Position numbers and translations under genes: made by a program | Shown here: positions 21,095 through 27,104 of the stretch, piece after piece | How positions within the stretch are numbered: position 1 is the first letter of the stretch | How the letters are laid out: each line of letters opens with the position of its first letter | Notes under the pieces: model-generated | What the model was told of the DNA's origin: nothing | What the model saw: only the letters and a program-made list of their open reading frames with translations | Database searches by the model: none | Origin: an uncultured Eubacteriales bacterium | Lineage (GTDB): Bacteria; Bacillota; Clostridia; Christensenellales; UBA1242 | Assembly (NCBI GenBank): GCA_949096025.1 | Contig: CARXKP010000001.1 | Span: forward strand, 19,602-46,705 | DNA: 27,104 bases | Direction: 5' to 3'

Positions 21095-21863
21095 AATTTA
21101 ATTGTTTAACAATATATTCTACATACATTGCAATTATATCTATATCACTTATATCATAAACTGCTCTTGCTCCAACACTATCTTCTATTTCACTAAAATA
21201 AAACTCCCCAGTACTTTCATTCTTTAAAATATCAATTCCTACATAATCAAACTGAAATTTATTTAAAACGGTTTTTATTAAATTAAGTTCATCTTCATTT
21301 AAATTATATATCTCTGCTTTATGATTAATTTTGTAATTTGCTTTAAATCCAGAATTTGAAACTCTCTTTAAAGACATAATTATCTCGTTTCCAATTATAT
21401 AAGTCCTTATATCATCAGCATTAGGCAAAAATCTTTGCAAAATCATATTTTCACTATAAATATTCTCAAGTTCTTCTTTGCTTTCAACTAAGAAAACATC
21501 TTTTCCACCCTTACTTGTCGGATCTTTTACAACAAACGGAAAGGAAAGATTATCTTTCTTGTCAAAAAGTTCAAGGTGTTTAACTTCTTTTCCTAGATAT
21601 TTGTAGGTTTCTTCCTTATTATTGCAAATTTTAGTTACAAAAGAGTTATTAAAAACTCGAATGCCTTTTTTTTCAAAATATGTCGAAATCTTATAATTAT
21701 TTGTTCTGTTTACAACTGCACGTGGCAATTTTGTTGCATTTTTATAATCATCAGTAGTTATAAGTTGACATTTTATGCCGTACTTATTAAATCCCTCTAT
21801 ATATTTATTTATAGAAAACTGATTTATTTCAATCTCCTCTTTATTGTATATTAAATAAATCAT
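21093..21863 (-). CDS. RimK-like ATP-grasp ligase, second of a pair
   Basis: The 256-residue protein has the ATP-grasp fold. A pre-domain with FNNSFVTKICNNKEETYKYL precedes FPFVVKDPTSKGGKDVFLV (ATP-binding lysine and glycine loop), ILQRFLP..DDIRTYIIG, and a metal-binding FDYVGIDIL ... FYFSEIEDSVGA. In most RimK-like enzymes the last motif is ExN; here it is EIED, so one metal ligand differs. ATP-grasp ligases join a carboxylate to an amine through an acyl-phosphate. It overlaps the previous gene by an ATGA junction, so the two are translationally coupled, and it has its own AGAGG site. The two proteins are related but distinct, as expected for consecutive steps in making one product. The substrate is unknown. 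Confidence 0.82.
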   Translation of the reverse strand: MIYLIYNKEEIEINQFSINKYIEGFNKYGIKCQLITTDDYKNATKLPRAVVNRTNNYKISTYFEKKGIRVFNNSFVTKICNNKEETYKYLGKEVKHLELFDKKDNLSFPFVVKDPTSKGGKDVFLVESKEELENIYSENMILQRFLPNADDIRTYIIGNEIIMSLKRVSNSGFKANYKINHKAEIYNLNEDELNLIKTVLNKFQFDYVGIDILKNESTGEFYFSEIEDSVGARAVYDISDIDIIAMYVEYIVKQLN

Positions 21864-22732
21864 TTTATTTCCTCTTTTTTTAATATATATTTTATTATTT
21901 CTTCGCCCACATTTACTCCGCTACACTCTTTTATATTGATTAGATGTGCATTTGAGTTTATCTCGCAAACAAGAGGTCCTCTAGTCGATTGCAATATATC
22001 TACACCGCAAAAATCACAACCTACACTTTTAGCACACCTTAGTGCCAAGGCTTCCTCTTCCTTTGTAGGAATATAATTTCCCATTATTCCACCATTTGAA
22101 ATATTAGCCCTAAAATCTCCATTTATAGAACGCCTTTTCATTGACGCAACAACTCTATCTCCTACAACATTAACGCGTATATCCTCTCCAGAACTTTCTT
22201 TAATAAACTCCTGAAAAAGCAGTTCTTTCCCCTTTTTCTTTTCTATAATCTCTACAATTTCTTCTCTAGTTTTTAATAGGTAAACCTGTTCGCCCCAAGA
22301 GCCAAACCACTCTTTACAGATAATGGGTAACTTTAATTTTTCGATTAAACTATCTATATAAGAGTTTAAGTAATTTTTATCATAATAAAATAAAAGAGGA
22401 ATTATACTTGTTTTTGGCATAGGTAAATTATCCTTTTCAAGGCATAGACAGGTTAAGGCTTTATTATCACAATTTAAGATAGCACTACTTGAATTGTAGA
22501 CTTTCTTCCCCATATTTTCAAAATGTTTTGCAAGATATATATCCTTATCATAAAATAAAATAGCATCATAATCTAAATTATTATTCTCTTGAAGATGAGA
22601 GAAAACATCACAATTAGTCTTAATATCTAAAAAACAATTATATTTTTTTGCCGCATCAAAAAGAAGTTCATTTTGAACTTTAAACTTCTCCTGATTTAAA
22701 CTTCTATTCCCTACCAGTAATATCTTTTTCAT
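21860..22732 (-). CDS. RimK-like ATP-grasp ligase, first of a pair
   Basis: The 290-residue protein carries an N-terminal pre-ATP-grasp domain (KKILLVGNRSL to about 100). The ATP-grasp domain follows with LPIICKEWFGSWGEQVYLL, LLFQEFI, GEDIRVNVVGDRVVASMKR, a basic glycine-rich loop (RANISNGG), CDFCGVDIL and the metal motif LVCEINSNAH, which matches the canonical E-x-N. It looks catalytically complete. The ATG at 22732 is chosen because GGAGAG is six bases upstream; the frame is open farther but that part overlaps the previous gene more. It overlaps the hydrolase gene by 29 bases and the next ligase by four. The RimK family adds amino acids such as glutamate to proteins or peptides; which substrate applies here is not visible. 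Confidence 0.87.
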   Translation of the reverse strand: MKKILLVGNRSLNQEKFKVQNELLFDAAKKYNCFLDIKTNCDVFSHLQENNNLDYDAILFYDKDIYLAKHFENMGKKVYNSSSAILNCDNKALTCLCLEKDNLPMPKTSIIPLLFYYDKNYLNSYIDSLIEKLKLPIICKEWFGSWGEQVYLLKTREEIVEIIEKKKGKELLFQEFIKESSGEDIRVNVVGDRVVASMKRRSINGDFRANISNGGIMGNYIPTKEEEALALRCAKSVGCDFCGVDILQSTRGPLVCEINSNAHLINIKECSGVNVGEEIIKYILKKEEIK

Positions 22733-23312
22733 TACAACTCTCCATAACATTTGCAACTTTATCTAACAACCCCACCATTTCATCTACCGTCTTTAAGTTT
22801 TGCATAAATATTTTTGAATTCATTTCTATTTGCAGGCAAGGTATATTTTGTCTTTTTGAAATGTAACAAGAGATTGTCCCGTCTCCGCTAGCCATAAAAG
22901 GAACATTAACAGTAACATTATTAAATTCTTTATTAAAAATGCTTGCAATCTCTTCAACGAGTTCACTGTTACCAATCAAATTTTTATTATCATTGCCACC
23001 TGTACCAATGCAAATATCTTGCTCTCTTTTATTAGATAACTCGTGAAGGTCAACAACTGCTTTTATTTGATTGTTTTTTATAAAAGCAATCAAGTCCTTT
23101 TTATAGTCACATTCTAAATCAAAATTAGCATCATCGTTTAAATTTTGAGTTTTTATAATACAAGGATAACCGAGTTTATTTAATTCCATTGCAAGTACTC
23201 CGGTGTCAGGCTCAGAAAACTTAATAGTTCCGTTTCTCGTTTGCTCTACTGCGTGTGGCGACGAAAATACTATTTTCTTTTTTCCCTCTAAAGTAATATG
23301 TCCTTTTTTCAT
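22704..23312 (-). CDS. N-formylglutamate amidohydrolase-like zinc hydrolase
   Basis: The 202-residue protein resembles the FGase (N-formylglutamate amidohydrolase / poly-gamma-glutamate hydrolase-like) family. It has IVFSSPHAVEQTR (zinc-ligand His 20), KFSEPDTGVLAMEL (Glu 34 and Asp 36 region), AVVDLHELSNKRE (Asp 88, His 90, Glu 91) and a late CLQIEMN. The usual family members are about 250 residues or longer, so this is a short version. AGGAGA and a good promoter upstream mark it as the first gene of the operon with the two ATP-grasp ligases. A hydrolase of amide bonds to glutamate paired with two amide-forming ligases suggests a maturation, trimming or recycling step for the ligases' product. 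That coupling is inference. Confidence 0.75.
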   Translation of the reverse strand: MKKGHITLEGKKKIVFSSPHAVEQTRNGTIKFSEPDTGVLAMELNKLGYPCIIKTQNLNDDANFDLECDYKKDLIAFIKNNQIKAVVDLHELSNKREQDICIGTGGNDNKNLIGNSELVEEIASIFNKEFNNVTVNVPFMASGDGTISCYISKRQNIPCLQIEMNSKIFMQNLKTVDEMVGLLDKVANVMESCNEKDITGRE

Positions 23313-23328
23313 TCTTTTCTCCTATTAA

Positions 23329-23356
23329 ATTATAACATTTTTTAAGCATTTATCAA
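23329..23356 (-). promoter_or_regulatory. Promoter of the hydrolase/ATP-grasp operon
   Basis: On the minus strand TTGATA (23356-23351), a 16-base spacer and TATAAT (23334-23329) with an extended TG. The AGGAGA ribosome site follows. Confidence 0.8.
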
Positions 23357-23380
23357 AGTAAATAACTTCAATATTTTATC

Positions 23381-23416
23381 AAAAAAGCCTTTAACTACTA
23401 TTAATAATTAAAGGCT
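23381..23416 (-). terminator. Terminator of the poly-A lipoprotein gene
   Basis: On the minus strand AGCCTTTAA (23416-23408) and TTAAAGGCT (23394-23386) form a 9-bp stem with a 13-base loop, followed by five Ts. Confidence 0.8.
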
Positions 23417-23425
23417 CATATTTAA

Positions 23426-24631
23426 CTATAAAAGTTCAACTTCCTTTATCCATTCAAGAGATTCTTTTTCAAGATAGTTTGCAAAATTTTTCAAATCTTC
23501 ACCATAAGAATGAAAAACATAATCATTGTAATCATCTTGAGTTTCATCATCTTCATAATAAATATTAAAAATAATTTCAAAAGCATAGGTTCTATTATTA
23601 GTGTATGTTTTAAAATACATAACTTCATTTAACTGACCTTGGTAATGTTCTTCATTTACTATATGATTTACTTTTTTAAAATAGAAGCCTAATTCCTCTG
23701 CCTGTCCTATTTTCACAAGATGTTTATTAATTTCAAAATTTTCCATTTCAATTATTGAAGGATGCAATACACAATAAGTACCCGTAGAAGTCCAATTTTC
23801 ATTATACGCACGCACTGATACGCTTCCGTATGTCTTATTTCCGTCAATGAGATCACAGGTTATAAGATTGTTTTGAATTACACCATTTAGCATATAATAC
23901 TTAAAATCATTTGGCACTTTAAATTTTATGCCAGAAGTAAAAACATTTTCAGAGGTGTATTTCATTTCGTTAGAAAAAATGTTTTGATAATCACCACTTT
24001 CTTTCACAACAGGATTTACTAAAAGTGATTTTGCATAAGTAAGATATTCATTAAATTTTTTATTAAAAGTAGATTCTCTTCCACCAATATATGCTACCAC
24101 AAAACCATTACCTACTTTAGCAGTCACTGCAAGCCAATCATAATAAAATTCATCAATAAGTAGATTATAATGTACATAAAACTCTTCTCTTTCTGGAGTT
24201 TCGCTTCCATTTTGCCAAGTCTTTTGAGATTTAAAAGCAAAATACTTTGCCTCTGTTAAAGTATAATTATTATCGTTATTAATATTGATACTACCGCCTT
24301 TGCCGTGAATAACTTCAAGATTATCTATTTCTTTAATCGCCTCAATAAATTCGTCAACCGAATTTGAAATTGTTGAATTTATTTCATTATAACAAACAAC
24401 AATACTTTCCCCATTTAACCCTTCAAGCACCAACACTTCTTCTCCATAAGAATTGTCTTGAATATAATCAACAGATGCAGTTATCGTAAAATTTTTGTTA
24501 TTAAATGTCTTTGCCTCAGCCCATATATAATTATCTTCATTACAGCCTACAAACAACACTGTGCTACAAAACATTATAACTGACAAAAATGTTATTAAAA
24601 TCTTTTTTTTTTTTTTCGACTCTTTTGTCAA
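23426..24631 (-). CDS. Lipoprotein of unknown function whose start region holds a 14-A tract
   Basis: The 401-residue protein has a lysine-rich lipoprotein signal (ESKKKKKILITFLSVIMFCSTVLFVGC) with lipidation at Cys 30. The mature part is acidic and aromatic with no repeats or enzyme motif that I recognise. It looks like a beta-rich extracytoplasmic domain. No ATG gives a complete signal peptide in this frame. The best start is the TTG at 24631, which follows an in-frame stop directly and has no Shine-Dalgarno. The lysine codons contain fourteen consecutive A bases. An ATG at 24653 is one base out of frame, and deleting a single A would join it to this reading frame. Expression may therefore be phase-variable, or the assembly may have miscounted the run. 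A terminator follows the gene. Confidence 0.65.
   Translation of the reverse strand: MTKESKKKKKILITFLSVIMFCSTVLFVGCNEDNYIWAEAKTFNNKNFTITASVDYIQDNSYGEEVLVLEGLNGESIVVCYNEINSTISNSVDEFIEAIKEIDNLEVIHGKGGSININNDNNYTLTEAKYFAFKSQKTWQNGSETPEREEFYVHYNLLIDEFYYDWLAVTAKVGNGFVVAYIGGRESTFNKKFNEYLTYAKSLLVNPVVKESGDYQNIFSNEMKYTSENVFTSGIKFKVPNDFKYYMLNGVIQNNLITCDLIDGNKTYGSVSVRAYNENWTSTGTYCVLHPSIIEMENFEINKHLVKIGQAEELGFYFKKVNHIVNEEHYQGQLNEVMYFKTYTNNRTYAFEIIFNIYYEDDETQDDYNDYVFHSYGEDLKNFANYLEKESLEWIKEVELL
24603..24616. repeat. Homopolymer of 14 A/T within the lipoprotein start region
   Basis: Fourteen consecutive T on the plus strand (A on the coding strand) encode most of the lysine run in the signal peptide. It is a site prone to strand slippage. 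Confidence 0.9.
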
Positions 24632-24678
24632 TTAAGAGTAAACTAAAAAACATTTAAATTCTTCTACAAAAAATTTTA

Positions 24679-24707
24679 TTGATATTTAGGTCATAGTATG
24701 TTATAAT
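24679..24707 (+). promoter_or_regulatory. Promoter of the phage-type kinase gene
   Basis: TTGATA (24679-24684), a 17-base spacer and TATAAT (24702-24707) with an extended TG. TAGGAGA follows before the ATG at 24726. Confidence 0.85.
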
Positions 24708-24725
24708 TTTCTTAGGAGAATAAAA

Positions 24726-25256
24726 ATGAAAAAAGGTATTGTCGTTTATGGTTTCCCTTGTATTGGGAAAAGTACTCTTTGTGATAAGGAAAATGGAAAT
24801 AAATATTTGGACCTTGAAAGCAGTGATTTTCAATGGGTATTTACCGAAGAAATGAAAAAGATGTCAGTTGAAGAAAGAAAAGGAATTGTTAAACAAAAAA
24901 ATCCCGATTGGCCAGCAAACTATGCAAAAGCAATTACAGAGGCAAGAGAAAAGTACGATTTTATTTTTGTTGCACACGAAGGTAAAATGCAATGCAAGCA
25001 AAATGGTATTCCATACTGGAATATCTTTCCTGACTATAACTGTAAAGATGAATACATACAAAGAATGAGAGACCGCGGAAATCCTGAAGCATTTGTAGCA
25101 AAGATAGCTGAAAACTTTGACAATTTTGTTAAAGGGTGCTATGAAGATAATGGTGCTGAAAGAAATGTTGTTATGCAAAAAGGTCAATATTTATCTGATA
25201 TAATAAAACAAATAGAAGATGAAGATTTCAACGAACAAAATCGCGTTTTAAACTAA
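24726..25256 (+). CDS. Phage-type P-loop nucleotide kinase-like protein
   Basis: The 176-residue protein has a Walker A loop GFPCIGKST (9-17). The following pattern is common in a phage family annotated as adenylate or nucleotide kinases: LDLESSDFQW, NPDWPANYAKAI, YDFIFVAHEG, GIPYWNIFPDYNCKDEYIQRMRDRG and an Asn-Phe-Asp segment before the C-terminal helix. The arginines in MRDRG could be lid residues. It probably transfers phosphate to a small substrate, but which one is unknown. It is monocistronic with its own consensus-like promoter and terminator. It is unrelated in detail to the P-loop protein at 18784, so the window holds two different phage-like kinases outside any visible prophage. 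Confidence 0.7.
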   Translation: MKKGIVVYGFPCIGKSTLCDKENGNKYLDLESSDFQWVFTEEMKKMSVEERKGIVKQKNPDWPANYAKAITEAREKYDFIFVAHEGKMQCKQNGIPYWNIFPDYNCKDEYIQRMRDRGNPEAFVAKIAENFDNFVKGCYEDNGAERNVVMQKGQYLSDIIKQIEDEDFNEQNRVLN

Positions 25257-25263
25257 TAAAAAT

Positions 25264-25294
25264 AAAAAAGACGGATTATTCCGTCTTTTTTTTT
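25264..25294 (+). terminator. Terminator of the phage-type kinase gene
   Basis: GACGGA (25270-25275) and TCCGTC (25280-25285) with a four-base loop, A-rich before and nine Ts after. Confidence 0.9.
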
Positions 25295-25321
25295 ATTTAA
25301 AATTATTATTTATTAGAAATT

Positions 25322-25344
25322 AAAAAAAATCGGGGTAAACCCGA
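25322..25344 (-). terminator. Terminator of tRNA-Lys
   Basis: On the minus strand TCGGG and CCCGA (within 25330-25344) form a stem four bases after the CCA end, followed by eight Ts. Confidence 0.85.
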
Positions 25345-25347
25345 ATT

Positions 25348-25423
25348 TGGTGGACTGCCGGGGGCTCGAACCCCGGACCCTTCGATTAAGAGTCGAATGC
25401 TCTACCAACTGAGCTAGCAGTCC
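25348..25423 (-). tRNA. tRNA-Lys, anticodon CTT
   Basis: On the minus strand the acceptor GGACTGC pairs with GCAGTCC, followed by discriminator A and an encoded CCA. The D-arm GCTCAGTTGGTAGAGC, the anticodon stem TTCGA/TCGAA with loop CTCTTAA (anticodon CTT, Lys codon AAG) and the T-arm CCGGGGTTCGAGCCCCGG-type stem are all present. Confidence 0.96.
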
Positions 25424-25497
25424 ATATTTAATCTTAAAATAATGATATTTGTCAATTTTAATTTTTAAACATATTTAAAGCTTAACTGACGATGTTA

Positions 25498-25526
25498 AGT
25501 ATAAATTATTTAACGCGTTTTGTCAA
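25498..25526 (-). promoter_or_regulatory. Promoter upstream of tRNA-Lys
   Basis: On the minus strand TTGACA (25526-25521), a 17-base spacer and TATACT (25503-25498). The tRNA begins about 75 bases downstream, with a small CTTAAC/GTTAAG hairpin in between. A second TTGACA (25455-25450) has only a weak -10 right at the tRNA start. Confidence 0.7.
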
Positions 25527-25560
25527 CAATATTTTTATGTTTTATCGAAATTTTATTAAT

Positions 25561-25595
25561 AAAAAACACTCTTTATAAACTAAGAGTGTTTTTTT
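25561..25595 (-). terminator. Terminator of the M1 peptidase gene
   Basis: AACACTCTT and AAGAGTGTT form a stem with an 8-base loop, flanked by A-rich and T-rich runs, just after the stop codon of the peptidase. Confidence 0.85.
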
Positions 25596-25598
25596 ACT

Positions 25599-27104
25599 TT
25601 ACCCAACCTTTTTTAATATTACCTTTCCATCAAGCCAATTTCTAAAGAAACTTTCAGTTTCTTTTCCTCCATACTTTTCAAATTCGGCTATGAATTGTTC
25701 TGGAGTAATAAGATTGTATTGATATTTTTCTTGCATTTTTTTAAGAGTCTTAATCATTTTATCTTTTCCTATTAGTTCTCTAAAAGAATTTAACATAAGC
25801 ACGCTTTTAGTATAAGTACATTGGCTATATTCAGGCTCGGTTTCAAACTCATTAATTGCCCTATCAATTCTTCCATCTACACTTCCTGCAACTTTAATAT
25901 ATACATCTTCAAAAAGTAGATAACTATTTAAAGCATTATTGATAAGTGTTTTATAATCTTCACCATATTCAGCATTTTTTTCAAAGAATAAAAGTGTACT
26001 AAATTCAGCAAGTCCTTCATCTATCCAAGCATCGTTATATTGATCATTTCCAATGAGTCCATACCACCACTGATGAGCAATTTCGTGAACTATAACATAA
26101 TTCAAATCTTTATAATCATCAATTTTGTCACTTATCAAGACAATATTTGGATATTCCATTCCACCGTGAATAAAGTTTGATTTTACAACTGATAAAGTCT
26201 TGTATGGATATTTGCCAAACATATCGTTAAAAGTTGCTAGAGCATCTACAGAAACCTTCAAGCAATTTTCAAGATTTGTGTCACCCTCATATCCATAATA
26301 TGTCACTTTTACACCATCAACTTCACTTGAAACTTGAGAAAAATTTTTACTTAGCACAAACGCAAAATCTCTTACATTTTTTGCTTCATATTTAGCAATT
26401 TGTTTTGCGTCATCTTGTAAGTTACTAATCTCAACTCCGCTACTTGCAATCACAAAATTTTTATCGCATTCAATCTCTACTTCATAGTTTGAACATTCAC
26501 TATAAAAAGGATCTCCATTTGAGTGATATAGTGCCTTAGCAAAGCCTTTACCCTCTTCATATATACAGGCAACAGGATAAAAATTCCCAAAATTGATTGT
26601 GTCTTCCCCATAACCAAACCTATGATTAATATTTGGAAGGATTGTTTCAAATTCTATCGTAAAATAACACCTTTCTTCTGGATAAAGGGGCTGAGAAAGT
26701 TTTACCGATAAGATGTTTTCATCTTCTCCCTCAATAGTAAAACTTAAATCGCTTTCATTTTCACTATAAACTTTTAAAATTGAAATTTCACCATAACTTA
26801 AACCATTTGGATAAGCAACTTCAATATTATTATCGCTCACAACACTTGCCTTTGAACCCTGTCTAAAAGCATTTGGATAGAGGTGAAAGTAAAGATAATC
26901 AAAGCAATTTTCGCTATTGTTGACATAATCAATCTTTTCTTTTCCTTTTAATTTATGATCATTTTCATCAAAACTTAGATTTAACTGATAAGATGAGCGT
27001 AAAATTTGTCTTTTTTGATTATTTTTTCTATAAACAAGAATTATTGCAGTAGTTGCTACTGCTATTAATACAACAACTAAAAAGTAGACGATTATTTTTT
27101 TATT
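25599..27104 (-). CDS. Membrane-anchored M1-family zinc metallopeptidase, 5' end cut off
   Basis: About 501 codons are open to the right edge, so the start codon is outside the window. The visible part begins with a membrane helix (IIVYFLVVVLIAVATTAIILVY) followed by a basic stretch, so the enzyme is anchored in the membrane with its catalytic part outside. Counting from the edge, GGMEYP (314-319) is the substrate-binding GxMEN-type motif. HEIAHQWWYG (His 340, Glu 341, His 344) and WIDEG (Glu 363) form HExxH-x18-E, the M1 gluzincin zinc site. The N-terminal beta domain (LNLSFDENDHKLKGKEKIDYVNNS) is also typical. It lacks the long C-terminal helical domain of large aminopeptidases and ends soon after the catalytic domain. 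It is a likely aminopeptidase of extracellular peptides. A GTG at 26840 is internal and is not the start. Confidence 0.9.
   Translation of the reverse strand, partial: NKKIIVYFLVVVLIAVATTAIILVYRKNNQKRQILRSSYQLNLSFDENDHKLKGKEKIDYVNNSENCFDYLYFHLYPNAFRQGSKASVVSDNNIEVAYPNGLSYGEISILKVYSENESDLSFTIEGEDENILSVKLSQPLYPEERCYFTIEFETILPNINHRFGYGEDTINFGNFYPVACIYEEGKGFAKALYHSNGDPFYSECSNYEVEIECDKNFVIASSGVEISNLQDDAKQIAKYEAKNVRDFAFVLSKNFSQVSSEVDGVKVTYYGYEGDTNLENCLKVSVDALATFNDMFGKYPYKTLSVVKSNFIHGGMEYPNIVLISDKIDDYKDLNYVIVHEIAHQWWYGLIGNDQYNDAWIDEGLAEFSTLLFFEKNAEYGEDYKTLINNALNSYLLFEDVYIKVAGSVDGRIDRAINEFETEPEYSQCTYTKSVLMLNSFRELIGKDKMIKTLKKMQEKYQYNLITPEQFIAEFEKYGGKETESFFRNWLDGKVILKKVG

Noticed and set aside
19584..21690. 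Further TGTCGAA-like sites in the Dcd operon and the ATP-grasp gene
   Set aside because: They lie inside coding sequence or right at gene ends, and the number seen is close to chance expectation.
21093..23312. ATP-grasp pair as a microviridin-type (graspetide) peptide cluster
   Set aside because: No short precursor peptide gene with a core motif is present in the gaps, and the ligases are shorter than typical ones.

Overview
The window is strongly AT-rich bacterial DNA with good Shine-Dalgarno sites, sigma-A-type promoters and many hairpin-plus-T-run terminators. A lipoprotein-type substrate-binding protein, LexA, a Spo0A-type DNA-binding domain and tRNA genes with encoded CCA point to a low-GC Firmicute, most likely a Clostridia-class, gut-type organism. 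That placement is inference. Genus cannot be read from the sequence.

Layout. Bases 1-4400 are housekeeping: hemW (cut by the left edge) coupled to lepA, a glycerophosphodiester phosphodiesterase, and rsmD. Bases 4500-10340 hold cell-surface genes (an orphan ABC binding lipoprotein, a GLUG-like repeat surface protein with a C-terminal anchor, an SH3-like membrane protein) plus one isolated phage terminase large subunit. Bases 10360-14151 are mainly regulatory and phage-flavoured: an ArpU-like protein, tRNA-Leu(CAA), a LexA / small zinc-ribbon operon, a stand-alone Spo0A C-terminal domain, a NAGPA-type protein behind a transcription attenuator, and an IPP-isomerase-like Nudix protein. A 1218-residue HExxH protein with repeated modules follows (14291-17947).

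Bases 18000-21064 look like one regulatory unit. An NrtR-type Nudix repressor has a perfect palindrome inside its own promoter. A degenerate copy of that palindrome lies before a four-gene operon: a P-loop dNMP-kinase-like protein, an unrecognised protein, and two tandem dCTP deaminase/dUTPase-family proteins whose active-site losses are complementary. Convergent to it (23312-21093) is an overlapping three-gene operon of an N-formylglutamate-amidohydrolase-like protein and two RimK-like ATP-grasp ligases. It looks like a ligase/hydrolase pathway for an unknown peptide or amino-acid conjugate.

Bases 23426-27104 hold a lipoprotein whose start overlaps a 14-base homopolymer, a phage-type P-loop kinase, tRNA-Lys(CTT), and a membrane-anchored M1 metallopeptidase cut by the right edge.

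The strongest leads for something new are the NrtR/kinase/paired-Dcd operon, the ATP-grasp operon beside it, the HExxH repeat protein, the attenuator before the NAGPA-type gene, and three genes whose promoters are placed for leaderless mRNA. No CRISPR array, insertion sequence or complete prophage is visible. No gap between genes exceeds 300 bases.
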